16,175 nt of DNA from Thermoplasmata archaeon (GCA_021848165.1 JAJZMW010000068.1:1-16175); one strand, 5' to 3'. Positions 6,310-14,166 are shown, counted from the first letter of the stretch. Notes: a model not told the origin generated them from the sequence alone. Translations and numbers: made by a program.

Positions 6310-7578
6310 ATGACCATGAGCGAGCAATCTCCCGCCGTCAATCCGTTCGAGACCGCGAAGCGTCAGATCGACATCGTCGCCGACCTCCTCCACCTCAACG
6401 GGGGGATGCGCGAGGTCCTCAAGAGCCCGAAGCGGGAGCTGACCGTCAACTTCCCGGTCCGGATGGACGACGGGTCGTTCCGCGTCTACACCGGCTACCG
6501 CGTCCAGTACAACATGGCCCGCGGCCCCACGAAGGGCGGCATCCGCTACCACCCGCAGGTCACGCTCGACGAGGTCCGCGCGCTCGCGGCCTGGATGACG
6601 TGGAAGTGCGCCGTCGTCAACATCCCCTACGGGGGAGCGAAGGGCGGCATCATCTGCGACCCGAAGCACCTGAGCCTCGCGGAGACCGAGCGCCTGACGC
6701 GCCGCTTCGCGAGCGAGATCGCGCCGATCATCGGGCCGGAGATCGATATCCCGGCGCCGGACGTCTACACCGACTCCCAGACGATGGCCTGGATCATGGA
6801 CACCTATTCGATGCAGAAGGGCTACTCGGTCCCGGGCGTGGTCACGGGCAAGCCGATCAGCATCGGCGGCAGCGAGGGGCGCGGCGAAGCGACCGGCCGC
6901 GGCTGCTCCTACGTCATCCGCGAGGCGGCGCACGAGCTGGGGTTCAAGGTCAAGGGAGCGAGCGTCGCGGTCCAGGGGTTCGGCAACGCGGGCAGCGTCG
7001 TCGCGAACCTTCTCCACGACGAGCAGGGCGCGAAGATCATCGCCGTCTCGGACAGCAAGGGCGGGATCGTGAACCCCGACGGGTTCAACCCCCACGCGGT
7101 CGAGGAGCACAAGAAGAAGACCGGCTCGGTCGTCGGCTTCCCGGGCGCGAAGGCGGTCTCGAACGAGGAGATCCTCGAGCTGCCGTGCGATGTCCTCGTC
7201 CCCGCCGCGCTCGAGAACCAGCTCACGAAGAAGAACGCCGACCGGGTCCGCGCGAAGATCGTCGCCGAGGCGGCGAACGGCCCGACCCTCCCCGAGGCGG
7301 ACACGATCTTCTTCCAGAAGGGGATCACCGTCCTCCCGGACATCCTCGCGAACGCGGGCGGCGTCACGGTCAGCTACTTCGAGTGGGCGCAGGACATCCA
7401 GGGGTTCTTCTGGACCCTCGATGAGGTCAACCAGCGCCTCGAGCGCGTGATGACGACCTCCTACGCCGACATGCGCAAGAAGGCGAAGGAGCACCAGATC
7501 CACAACCGGACCGCGGCCTACGTGCTCGCGATCCAGCGCGTGGTCGACGCGATCCGCATCCGCGGGTTCTACCCGTAA
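6310..7578 (+). CDS. gdhA: Glutamate dehydrogenase
   Basis: A 422-residue hexameric-type enzyme interconverting glutamate and 2-oxoglutarate plus ammonia, linking nitrogen and carbon metabolism in the cytosol. The substrate domain has MARGPTKGGIRYHP (69-82) and the catalytic lysine K111 in NIPYGGAKGGIICDP. Next comes PAPDVYTDSQTMAWIMDTYS. The Rossmann domain has VAVQGFGNAGSVVANLL and IIAVSDSKGGIVNPDGF, then AEAANGPTLPEAD and LPDILANAGGVTVSYFEW. All are classical for the Glu/Leu/Phe/Val dehydrogenase family. Start: ATG 6310 (MTMSEQSP) or ATG 6316; the frame is open back to 6235 but that part overlaps thiL. The phosphoribosyltransferase begins 14 bases after the stop. Cofactor preference is not decidable by eye. 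Confidence 0.95.
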   Translation: MTMSEQSPAVNPFETAKRQIDIVADLLHLNGGMREVLKSPKRELTVNFPVRMDDGSFRVYTGYRVQYNMARGPTKGGIRYHPQVTLDEVRALAAWMTWKCAVVNIPYGGAKGGIICDPKHLSLAETERLTRRFASEIAPIIGPEIDIPAPDVYTDSQTMAWIMDTYSMQKGYSVPGVVTGKPISIGGSEGRGEATGRGCSYVIREAAHELGFKVKGASVAVQGFGNAGSVVANLLHDEQGAKIIAVSDSKGGIVNPDGFNPHAVEEHKKKTGSVVGFPGAKAVSNEEILELPCDVLVPAALENQLTKKNADRVRAKIVAEAANGPTLPEADTIFFQKGITVLPDILANAGGVTVSYFEWAQDIQGFFWTLDEVNQRLERVMTTSYADMRKKAKEHQIHNRTAAYVLAIQRVVDAIRIRGFYP

Positions 7579-7592
7579 GGGTCCCCGCCCGG

Positions 7593-8213
7593 ATGGTCGA
7601 CTTCCCGCGCTGCCGCATCGCGAGCTGGAGCGACGTCGACGCCTGGGCCGACCGGATCGCCGAGAAGGTCCGCGCCGCGGAGGCCCTCCCCGAGACGATC
7701 GTCGGGCTGACGCGCGGCGGCTGGGTGCCGGCCCGCCTCCTCGCCGACCGGCTCGGCGTCAAGCGCCTCGTCTCGCTCCGCGCGCAGCACTGGGGGGTCA
7801 CCGCGACGCCGAGCGGGCACGCGGAGGTCGCCGAGGGGCTCAGCGGCCCGGTCGACGGGCAGAAGGTCCTCATCGTCGACGACATCACCGACACCGGGGA
7901 GAGCCTCGAGCTCGCCCTCCGATGGGTCCAGGAGCGCCGCCCGGCGCGCGCGGAGACCGCCGCCTTCCTCCACATCACGCACTCGAAGCTGGTCCCGAAC
8001 TACTACGCGGAGGAGATCCCGAAGGAGGCGTGGGTGTGGGTCGTCTTCCCCTGGAACTACTGGGAGGACCTCGCGAACCTCGCCGGTCGGGCCGCCGCGA
8101 TCGACGCGGCGCCGGCCGCCGTGCGCGCGACCCTCGAGCGCCGCTGCGGCTGGCCGGTGAGCGCGGCCGACCTCGACCGCGTGCGCCGGATGGGACTCCT
8201 CGCGCCGAAGTGA
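7593..8213 (+). CDS. Purine-type phosphoribosyltransferase
   Basis: A 206-residue type I phosphoribosyltransferase. The PRPP-binding loop is VLIVDDITDTGESL at 92-105, and the substrate-side loop TIVGLTRGGWVPARLLADRL is at 36-55. The middle contains RAQHWGVT and the C-terminal part WVVFPWNYWEDL, features seen in archaeal proteins annotated as xanthine/hypoxanthine-guanine phosphoribosyltransferase relatives. The base specificity cannot be assigned from these motifs. The gene starts 14 bases after the glutamate dehydrogenase stop, with no clear ribosome binding site between them, so it is probably expressed from the same transcript. It converges with the DUF373 gene, leaving a 28-base gap. The glutamine/glutamate link to purine metabolism is only suggestive. 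Confidence 0.88.
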   Translation: MVDFPRCRIASWSDVDAWADRIAEKVRAAEALPETIVGLTRGGWVPARLLADRLGVKRLVSLRAQHWGVTATPSGHAEVAEGLSGPVDGQKVLIVDDITDTGESLELALRWVQERRPARAETAAFLHITHSKLVPNYYAEEIPKEAWVWVVFPWNYWEDLANLAGRAAAIDAAPAAVRATLERRCGWPVSAADLDRVRRMGLLAPK

Positions 8214-8241
8214 TCGGCGGCCCCCGCCCCGGTCGCCGGGA

Positions 8242-9342
8242 CTAGCTCGACGCCGAGTCGGCCGACGCCGACGGTCCGACGCTCGCCCGGAACCGTTGCT
8301 GGAGGATCCCCGCGACGATCTCGAGCGCCATCCCGGCCCCGATGACGACGATCGTCATCGGGAGGGTCGGGAGGCCCCGGAACGTGAGGCCGCCGATCCC
8401 TTGCAGGTACTCGAGCAAGGAGACGATGCCGTAGCTCAGGAAGCCGACCCCGAGGATCGAGGTCGTCGCGACGACGAAGCTCCGGGGCCACCGGTTGCGG
8501 GTCAGGTAGCGGCGCAGCGCCCGCCCGATCTCCCAGACGAGGGCGCCGGTGATCCAGTAGAAGATCCCCGCGTTGAGGAAGGCGAGGAACTCGTTGAGCG
8601 GCGCGGTGTTCGCGCCGAGCGCCTTGTAGCCCGAGAGGAACCCGACGCCGACGAGCCCGAGCGCGAAGATCCCGAAGCCGAACGCGACCGACCCTTGCCG
8701 GACGTCGGTCGACGCGGAGCGGAGCGAGTCGATGATCGCGCTGTCGATGTCGAACGTCCAGAAGAGGAGGTAGACGCCGAGCAGGACCGCGAGCCCGATG
8801 ACGCCGTAGACGAGGAAGCCGGCCCAGGCGCTCAGGCCGAGGATCAGGAGCACGAGCGCGAACGGGAGGATCGTCTTCGCGCGGAGCTTCGGGTCCTTGA
8901 GGGCCCGCACGATCAGGAAGTACGTCGACTCGAGGTTGGCGCTCTGCCGGATGTAGACCCGGTGGACGCCGTCGATGTGGATCCGCGAGCCGAGGATCGG
9001 GAAGAGGAACTCGTCCTCCGCGCCGTCGCTCACGAGGTGCGCGCTGTCGACCTTGATCCGCTGCAGGACCCGATCGAACTGCTCGGCGACCTTCTGATCG
9101 GAGAGGCGACCGACCTTCGCCGCGCCGGTCAGCACGCAGACCTCCGCCTCCTGGCCGGCGGCGCGGATCTCGTCGAAGAGGTTCACCGCGGCGAACATCG
9201 CGTTCGTGTCGGCGTCCTCGGGGTCCGCGATCGCGAGCTTCGTCGCCGCCTCGATGACGTTGGCGCGGCCGAGCACCGGCCCCGCGACACCGGCCTTGCG
9301 GCCGAGGTCGTCGTCGCGGTCGACGCACACCACGAGCCGCAT
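8242..9342 (-). CDS. DUF373 family integral membrane protein
   Basis: A 366-residue archaeal protein of unknown function. The soluble N-terminal part starts MRLVVCVDRDDDLGRKAGV, with GPVLGRANVIEAATKLAIAD and PEDADTNAMFAAVNLFDEI following, the strongly conserved family block. The second half has about six hydrophobic segments, near residues 157-178, 178-195, 217-238, 252-272, 287-310 and 327-346. I start at ATG 9342; a TTG at 9354 in the same frame is less likely because the conserved block begins right at the ATG. A TATA-like GATTAAG sits about 30 bases upstream, with a 7-bp inverted repeat between it and the start. The acidic N-terminal block suggests metal or nucleotide binding, but that is inference. 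Divergent from proS. Confidence 0.9.
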   Translation of the reverse strand: MRLVVCVDRDDDLGRKAGVAGPVLGRANVIEAATKLAIADPEDADTNAMFAAVNLFDEIRAAGQEAEVCVLTGAAKVGRLSDQKVAEQFDRVLQRIKVDSAHLVSDGAEDEFLFPILGSRIHIDGVHRVYIRQSANLESTYFLIVRALKDPKLRAKTILPFALVLLILGLSAWAGFLVYGVIGLAVLLGVYLLFWTFDIDSAIIDSLRSASTDVRQGSVAFGFGIFALGLVGVGFLSGYKALGANTAPLNEFLAFLNAGIFYWITGALVWEIGRALRRYLTRNRWPRSFVVATTSILGVGFLSYGIVSLLEYLQGIGGLTFRGLPTLPMTIVVIGAGMALEIVAGILQQRFRASVGPSASADSASS

Positions 9343-9352
9343 GCGAGCATCC

Positions 9353-9370
9353 AAGTCGGCCCCCCGACTT
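9353..9370. repeat. 7-bp inverted repeat in the DUF373 promoter
   Basis: AAGTCGG (9353-9359) and CCGACTT (9364-9370) are perfect reverse complements with a CCCC loop. The repeat lies between the predicted TATA element and the DUF373 start codon, where a bound protein would block transcription. If transcription starts at the ATG it would not be in the mRNA, so an operator is more likely than an RNA hairpin. Confidence 0.5.
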
Positions 9371-9375
9371 AATCT
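9369..9375 (-). promoter_or_regulatory. TATA-like element of the DUF373 gene
   Basis: Minus-strand AGATTAA, centred about 30 bases before ATG 9342. It adjoins and partly overlaps the 7-bp inverted repeat. Confidence 0.5.
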
Positions 9376-9470
9376 CTCGCGTCGACCGGCGCGACCCCGC
9401 TCGGACCGACCCCCCCCCCCGTCCGGCGGGGGCGGCCCTCCCCCGCGGCGCGGAGAGCGGGCGGGAGCAT

Positions 9471-9479
9471 CCTTATACC
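9471..9479 (+). promoter_or_regulatory. TATA element of prolyl-tRNA synthetase
   Basis: CCTTATACC stands out in a very G/C-rich spacer. It is centred about 38 bases before ATG 9513, so transcription should begin about 10-12 bases before that codon. It lies too close to GTG 9492 for that codon to be used easily, which supports the ATG as start. Confidence 0.6.
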
Positions 9480-9512
9480 GCCGGGACCCCCGTGGGCGGC
9501 TCCGGTCCGACG

Positions 9513-10944
9513 ATGGTCGAGCTCCCCGACAAGGCGACCCGCTTCATGGACTGGTACCTCGAGGTCGTCGAGGCGGCGAACCTCACGGACAAGCGCTACG
9601 GCGTCAAGGGGATGAACGTCTGGACCCCGTACGGGTTCCAGGTCCGCCGCCGCCTCGACGAGATCATGATCCGGGAGATCGAGGCGACCGGCTCGGTCCC
9701 GGTCGAGTTCCCGACGCTCATCCCCGAGACGGAGTTCCAGAAGGAGGCCGACCACATCAAGGGGTTCTCGTCGGAGGTCTACTGGGTGACCAAGGGGGGG
9801 GTCCACCCCGCTCGACATCCCCCTCGTCCTCCGCCCGACGAGCGAGACGGCGATGTACCCGATCTTCGCCATCTGGATCCGCTCGCACAAGGACCTTCCC
9901 CTGAACGTCTACCAGATCGTGAACACCTTCCGCTACGAGACGAAGACGACGCGGCCGTTCCTGCGCGTCCGGGAGATCCACTTCTTCGAGGAGCACACCT
10001 GCCAGGCGACGGAACCGCTCGCCACGGAGCGCGTCGCGAGCAACCTCGGCGCCTTCCGCGCGATGGCGGCGGCGTTCCGCCTCCCGTACATCGCCGTCCG
10101 ACGGCCCGACTGGGACAAGTTTGCGGGAGCCCACTACTCGATCGCGCTCGACATCCCGCTCGGGGAGGGACGGACGCTCCAGATCGGCAGCATCCACCAC
10201 TATCGCGAGAACTTCTCGCGGCCGTACGGGATCCGCTTCGAGACCGCGGACGGCCAGCAGGCCTACGCGCACCAAACGACGTTCGGGCTCTCGGAGCGTC
10301 TGATCGGGGCGATCGTGGCGGTCCACGGCGATCAGAAAGGAGCGACGTTCCCGAGCTCCCTCGCCCCGATCCAGGTCGTGATCGTGCCGATCCCCGGCCG
10401 CGGCGATGGGGGGGCCGATCCGGCCGAGCTCGCCACCGCCGTGGCCCACCGCCTATCCCAGCACGGGCTCCGGGTGCGGGTCGACGCGAGCGACGAGCGC
10501 CCGGGGGCAAAGTACTATCGCTGGGAGCTCGCCGGCGTCCCTCTGCGGATCGAGATCGGCCGCCGGGAGGCAGCGGGGTCGAGCGTCGCGTTCACCGATC
10601 GACGCGGGTCGAAGGGCCAGATCCCCCTGCTCACCCTCGAGGAGGGCGTCGACCGGGCGCTCGAAGCGATCGACCGGCGGCTCCTCGAAGAGGCGGACGA
10701 ACGGTTCCGCGCCGCCTTCGAGGTCGCGGGGAACCTCGCCGACCTCCGCGGGTCGACCCGGGTCCGGGTCGTCGCCTGGTGCGGAGAGGAGGCGTGCGGC
10801 CACCGGATCGAAGAGGCGGTCGATGGTTCGCTGCTCGGGACCCCCGAGGGAGAGATCCCGCTGCCGCTCCCCCCGATCGGACCGTGCGTCGCGTGCGGCC
10901 GTCCCGAGAACGTCCGTTGGGCGCTCGCGGGCCGACCGGTCTAG
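9513..10944 (+). CDS. proS: Prolyl-tRNA synthetase, interrupted by a one-base frameshift
   Basis: Class II synthetase charging tRNA-Pro; the archaeal/eukaryotic type without the bacterial editing insertion. Frame one covers MVELPDKATRFMDWYLEVVE, WTPYGFQVRRRLDEIM, motif 1 with TGSVPVEFPTLIPE, and SSEVYWVTKGG. At a run of eight G (9794-9801) the frame shifts by one. With seven G it would read KGGSTPLDIPLVLRPTSETA without a break and give 476 residues in total. Motif 2 is FRYETKTTRPFLRVREIHFF; motif 3 lies around TTFGLSERLIGAIVAVHGD; then comes the anticodon-binding domain. The C-terminal domain has a likely zinc site, WCGEEACGH and CVACG. As an expected essential gene with both halves well conserved, a sequence error or length variation of the G run is more likely than true loss. 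No second proS is visible. Confidence 0.92.
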
Positions 10945-10963
10945 ACGCCGTCCGCGAGGCTCC

Positions 10964-10977
10964 GGCGCCGCGGCGCC
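10964..10977. repeat. 14-bp perfect palindrome between converging genes
   Basis: GGCGCCGCGGCGCC is its own reverse complement and lies in the 35-base gap between the ends of proS (plus) and the small membrane protein gene (minus). It could form a hairpin in either transcript, but there is no adjoining T run, which archaeal terminators usually need. Confidence 0.35.
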
Positions 10978-10979
10978 CG

Positions 10980-11246
10980 TCAGTGCGGGGGCAGATCGGC
11001 GGGGGCCGGCGGGTTCGGCATCATCAGCCACATCCCCGCGAGGCCGAAGAGGACGAGCACGATCACGACCGCGTAGACGCCGTTGTCGAGCCAGACCCCG
11101 AAGGAGAGCCCCCACCAGAGGTAGAACAGGACGCCGACGATCAGGAGGCCCGCGAACCCCCAGAAGGCGAGGCGGCGGGGGAGCGGCAGGTCGGCGACCG
11201 ATCGGGGTCGGGGGCCGAGGTCGAGGTCGGCGTCGTCACCGTGCAT
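10980..11246 (-). CDS. Small two-helix membrane protein, unknown function
   Basis: An 88-residue protein I do not recognise. The N-terminus is acidic (MHGDDADLDL), followed by a basic/proline stretch. Two hydrophobic helices follow, at about residues 27-47 (AFWGFAGLLIVGVLFYLWWG) and 56-76 (GVYAVVIVLVLFGLAGMWLM), joined by a short loop WLDN, and a proline-rich C-terminal end. The coding case rests on three things: the two well-formed membrane segments, a TATA-like GGTTATCTAA centred about 29 bases before the ATG, and the lack of any better frame here. Conserved small proteins of this shape are common in archaea. Divergent from the UbiE-like gene, convergent with proS. Confidence 0.75.
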   Translation of the reverse strand: MHGDDADLDLGPRPRSVADLPLPRRLAFWGFAGLLIVGVLFYLWWGLSFGVWLDNGVYAVVIVLVLFGLAGMWLMMPNPPAPADLPPH

Positions 11247-11270
11247 CCGAACGCATCGACCCGGGGCGCG

Positions 11271-11280
11271 TTAGATAACC
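11271..11280 (-). promoter_or_regulatory. TATA element of the small membrane protein gene
   Basis: Minus-strand GGTTATCTAA, centred about 29-30 bases before the ATG at 11246. Predicts a leaderless transcript. Confidence 0.6.
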
Positions 11281-11310
11281 CTTACGGCGCCCGGGCGGGG
11301 CGCCCGCGCA

Positions 11311-11319
11311 CCGTTATCC
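11311..11319 (+). promoter_or_regulatory. TATA-like element of the UbiE-type methyltransferase gene
   Basis: CCGTTATCC, centred 30 bases before ATG 11345. Same element and spacing as its divergent neighbour, so both genes of this 98-base region have their own promoter. Confidence 0.5.
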
Positions 11320-11344
11320 CCGAGGCCGCGCTCGCATCCGCGCG

Positions 11345-12139
11345 ATGTCGGGCGGGGCGGCCTCCGATCGCCGGGCGCCGGACGGCTCGCCGTACCCGGC
11401 ACGGGGGGCCCCCGCCTTCGAGCGGGACGTCCAGCGGATGTTCACGCACATCGCCCGCGGGTACGACGGGTTCGACCATCTCGCGTCGATGGGGAACGAC
11501 TTCCTCTGGCGACCTCGCGCTCTCTGGGACCTCGATCGGTTCCGCGGGAGCGGGCCGGTCCGACGAGCGCTCGACCTCGGGTGCGGGACCGGCGACCTCG
11601 CCGTTCTCGTCGCGCGCCACTTTCCCGCGAGCCGGGTCGTCGCCGCCGACTTCACCGCCGCGATGCTGGCGCGGGTCCGGGTCCGTCACGCGCGCGCCCC
11701 GGAGCTCGGCCGCATCGACCTGGGCCGCGCGAACGGCCTGCGCCTCCCGTTCGCCGACGGGTCGTTCGACCTCGTCACGAACGCCTTCGTCCTACGGAAC
11801 TTCGCCGACCTTCCGACGGCGCTCCGGGAGATCCGCCGGGTCCTGCGCCCGGGCGGGGTCTCCCTCACGCTCGAGATCACCGAGCCGGGCTCGCGCCTCG
11901 TCCGCGAGCTGTTCCACGCGTACTTCGACCGGGTCGTCCCGTGGATGGGGGCGGCCGTCGGGAGCGAGGGACCGTACCGCTACCTCCCCGAATCGCTGCG
12001 GTCCCTGCCGCCGCCGGCGGGGATCCTCGAGCGCCTCCGCACGGCCGGGTTCGCGCGCGTCGCCGCGAAGCCGCAGTCGATGGGGATCGTCACCACCTTC
12101 CTCGCGCAAGCCGGCCCGGCCGGGGCCCAAAGGGGTTAA
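11345..12139 (+). CDS. UbiE/MenG-type quinone methyltransferase
   Basis: A 264-residue SAM-dependent C-methyltransferase resembling the UbiE/COQ5 family, which methylates demethylmenaquinone or its ubiquinone counterpart in respiratory quinone synthesis. Family marks are MFTHIARGYDGFDHLASMG near 32-50, then FLWRPRAL. The SAM-binding LDLGCGTGDLAVL is at 76-88, VVAADFTAAML follows, and NAFVLRNFADLPTALREI is the UbiE signature with the LRN triplet. RVLRPGGVSLTLEITEPGS follows, and GSEGPYRYLPESLRSLP is in the C-terminal part. This argues for a menaquinone-using organism, although no other quinone genes are in the window. The start ATG 11345 sits 30 bases from a TATA-like element. The stop TAA overlaps the promoter of the next gene. 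Confidence 0.85.
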   Translation: MSGGAASDRRAPDGSPYPARGAPAFERDVQRMFTHIARGYDGFDHLASMGNDFLWRPRALWDLDRFRGSGPVRRALDLGCGTGDLAVLVARHFPASRVVAADFTAAMLARVRVRHARAPELGRIDLGRANGLRLPFADGSFDLVTNAFVLRNFADLPTALREIRRVLRPGGVSLTLEITEPGSRLVRELFHAYFDRVVPWMGAAVGSEGPYRYLPESLRSLPPPAGILERLRTAGFARVAAKPQSMGIVTTFLAQAGPAGAQRG

Positions 12140-12141
12140 GG
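12134..12141 (+). promoter_or_regulatory. TATA-like element of the aminotransferase gene, inside the previous stop codon
   Basis: GGTTAAGG is centred 30 bases before ATG 12168 and contains the TAA stop of the UbiE-type gene. The match is modest but the spacing repeats that seen at other starts here. Confidence 0.45.
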
Positions 12142-12167
12142 GTCGCGAGGGACCGTTCGGGGACGGC

Positions 12168-13292
12168 ATGCCCGACCCCCCGTTCGACGCGTTCGCGTAC
12201 GGCCACACGCACTTTCGGGACATCGCCTGGATGTGTCAGAACACGAACCACCTGGTCCCGCGGGAGGTCGTCGAGCCCGCGATGCTCCAGGCGATCGCCG
12301 AGCGCCGCTACACGATGTACCCGCCCGGGAAAGGGGATCCCGAGCTCCTCGACCTCGTCCGCGGCGACCTCCACCTCGCGGCCGACGATCCCGTGATCCT
12401 CACCGCCGGCGGCACCGAAGCGCTCTACATGCTCGAGCGGGCGTTCTTCGCCCCGGGCGACGTCCTGATCAGCACCGACCCCGGCTACCCGATCATCCAC
12501 CGGTTCGCGGAGCTCGCCGGGGCCCGCGTGGAGGCGCTTCCGATCTACGAGCCCCCGTACCGGCTGAGCGCCGAGCGCGTCCAGGAGGCGATCGGCCCGA
12601 AGACCCGGATGCTCCTCCTGATCGATCCGCTCAACCCGCTCGGGAGCGGCTATTCCCGGGAGGAGGTCAAGGCGCTCGCGGAGATCGCCCACGACCGCCA
12701 CCTGCTCCTCCTGGACGACGTCACCTACCGCGACTTTCCGGACCACCACACGCTCGCCCGCGAGTTCGCCCCCGAGGAGACGATCACCGTGTGGTCGGTC
12801 TCGAAGAACTGCGGGCTCGCCGGCATGCGCCTCGGCGGGGTCGCCGCAGCACCGAAGCTCGCGAACGAGATCGCCCGGTTCCACACGAACGATCTCGGGG
12901 TCGACGTCGTCGCCCAGTGGGCCGCCCGGGCGGCCCTCCGCACCAAGGGGTCCTGGCTCGACGCGGTCCGGCGCCAGACGCGGACGAACGGCGAGCGGAT
13001 CCGCGAGGTCGTCGCCGGGGTCGAGGGGACGCGGCTGCCGGTCTTCCCGAGCCAGGCGAACATGTTCGTCATCGACATCGCCGCGACGGGCGTGACCCCG
13101 GAAGCGCTCCAGCGGGAGATGCTGCTCCGCCACGGCGTCTTCGTGCGGGCCGGCGGCTACGTGTCGAAGAACTTCGGCCACCGCTTCGTGCGGGTCTCCT
13201 TCTCCAACCCGGCGGCGGACATCGAGCGGTTCGCTACGGCGTTCCCGGCCGCGATGCGGGCGCTGCGCGCTCCCGCCGCGCGAGCGGCGTGA
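12168..13292 (+). CDS. PLP-dependent class I/II aminotransferase
   Basis: A 374-residue fold-type I aminotransferase. Marks visible: MYPPGKGDPELLDLV near 50-64, the cofactor phosphate loop TAGGTEALYMLERA near 79-92, DPGYPIIHRF near 104-113, DPLNPLGSGY at 153-162 (an NP-x-G variant), LLLDDVTYRDF at 180-190 with D184 and Y187, and the lysine K213 in VWSVSKNCGLAGMRLG that binds pyridoxal phosphate. The C-terminal arginine that binds the substrate carboxylate is likely in HRFVRVSFS. The amino-donor specificity cannot be told; aspartate, alanine or aromatic amino acids are possible. I chose ATG 12168 because it precedes the conserved part closely and lies 30 bases from a TATA-like element. The frame is open far upstream through the 3' half of proS, but that is a shadow. 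Confidence 0.9.
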   Translation: MPDPPFDAFAYGHTHFRDIAWMCQNTNHLVPREVVEPAMLQAIAERRYTMYPPGKGDPELLDLVRGDLHLAADDPVILTAGGTEALYMLERAFFAPGDVLISTDPGYPIIHRFAELAGARVEALPIYEPPYRLSAERVQEAIGPKTRMLLLIDPLNPLGSGYSREEVKALAEIAHDRHLLLLDDVTYRDFPDHHTLAREFAPEETITVWSVSKNCGLAGMRLGGVAAAPKLANEIARFHTNDLGVDVVAQWAARAALRTKGSWLDAVRRQTRTNGERIREVVAGVEGTRLPVFPSQANMFVIDIAATGVTPEALQREMLLRHGVFVRAGGYVSKNFGHRFVRVSFSNPAADIERFATAFPAAMRALRAPAARAA

Positions 13293-13300
13293 GCTCGCCG

Positions 13301-14164
13301 CTACGAGCGACCCGGCCGAGCGTAGACGTCGACGACGACGTGCCGTCGGCCCGGCCCGTAGGGCTTAACCTCGCGGGCCGTCCCGGCGCCCACGACCGCG
13401 GCGCCCGCCTCCTCGATCTCGCGCGCGACCATCGCGGCCGACACGGCGAGCGGCGCGCGCGCGTCGGCGACGCGGTGGACATGCAGCCACGCCCCTTCGG
13501 GCCTGGCCAGCGCGAGCGCGCGGGGGATCCACGGGTCCGAACGGGGGAGGTAGCCGAGCAGCAGTCGATCGAACGCCGCCCGGGGGAGATCCACCGTCCG
13601 GTTGTCCCCGAGCACGGCCTCGACCGGCACCCGAGCGGCGTACGGGGCGAGATTCTGGACGAGGTAGCGGTGCGCCGCCGGGTTCTTCTCCACCGCGACC
13701 AAGCGGGCGGGCCGGGCGCGCGCGGCGATCGGGACGGCGAAGTATCCGATCCCCGCGAAGAGGTCGGCGACCGTTTCGCCGGGGCGGACGAGCGTCGCGA
13801 TCCGCTGACGCTCGGTGCGGTTGCCGGTCGCGAACATCGTCTCGGCGGCGTCGAAGCGGTACCGGATCCCGTGCTCGATCACTTCGGTCGTCGTCTCCGT
13901 CCCGGCGAGACGGCGGAGCCGGGGCCGTCGCGCCTCCCCGTCGATCGGGCCCACCTGGGCGAGGACCGTGGCGACGCCCAGCGACCGCTGCCAGGCCGAC
14001 CCGATCGTCGCGTCGTGCGCCTCGAGCCCGGGCGGGAGGCGGAGGAGCAGGACCCGCCCCATCCGATGGTAGCCGCGCGGGAGGCGGGCCGCCACCTCGG
14101 GACCGGCCTCCCGCGCGACGATCGCGCGCACCCGATCGCTGGGGGACGGCCGGCGCGCGGCCAC
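13301..14164 (-). CDS. taw2: TYW2/Trm5-family tRNA wybutosine-synthesis transferase
   Basis: A 287-residue SAM-dependent enzyme of the Trm5/TYW2 family acting on G37 of tRNA-Phe. Motifs include GYHRMGRVLLLRLP near 31-44, VIEHGIRYRFDAAETMFATG near 95-114, GNRTERQRIA, the SAM-binding VADLFAGIGYFAVPIAA near 132-148, VAVEKNPAAHRYLVQNL near 157-172, GDNRTVDLP and DRLLLGYLPRSDPWIPRAL. Trm5 proteins have an NLP-type motif at the last site, whereas LLGYLP fits TYW2, the enzyme moving the 3-amino-3-carboxypropyl group of SAM; so I prefer TYW2. The start is GTG 14164, two bases after the TrmB stop codon. An earlier start at 14263 would lie wholly inside the TrmB gene. Coupled translation with trmB is likely. 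Confidence 0.8.
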   Translation of the reverse strand: MAARRPSPSDRVRAIVAREAGPEVAARLPRGYHRMGRVLLLRLPPGLEAHDATIGSAWQRSLGVATVLAQVGPIDGEARRPRLRRLAGTETTTEVIEHGIRYRFDAAETMFATGNRTERQRIATLVRPGETVADLFAGIGYFAVPIAARARPARLVAVEKNPAAHRYLVQNLAPYAARVPVEAVLGDNRTVDLPRAAFDRLLLGYLPRSDPWIPRALALARPEGAWLHVHRVADARAPLAVSAAMVAREIEEAGAAVVGAGTAREVKPYGPGRRHVVVDVYARPGRS

Positions 14165-14166
14165 GA

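Noticed and set aside
6238..7503. A 421-codon minus-strand frame
   Set aside because: Antisense to glutamate dehydrogenase; the translation is an Asp/Arg/Leu/Val-rich shadow with no motifs.
9410..9420. Run of eleven C in the DUF373-proS spacer
   Set aside because: Striking, but in a high-GC spacer with other C and G runs nearby, and outside the predicted promoter elements; I see no function, only a likely place for sequencing error.
9794..9801. Programmed frameshifting as the explanation of the proS break
   Set aside because: The needed shift skips one G, but I see no recoding stimulators such as a rare or stop codon at the site; a homopolymer length error or variation is simpler.
9492..13292. 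A 1266-codon frame that could look like a synthetase-aminotransferase fusion
   Set aside because: Only its two ends are real: the proS start before the frameshift and the aminotransferase. The middle is out-of-frame reading of proS and the methyltransferase and has low-complexity Arg/Pro/Ser composition.
13301..14164. Assignment of the tRNA enzyme as Trm5 (m1G37 methyltransferase)
   Set aside because: The motif after the SAM domain reads LLGYLP rather than the NLP form expected of Trm5, so TYW2 fits better, though the two families are close.
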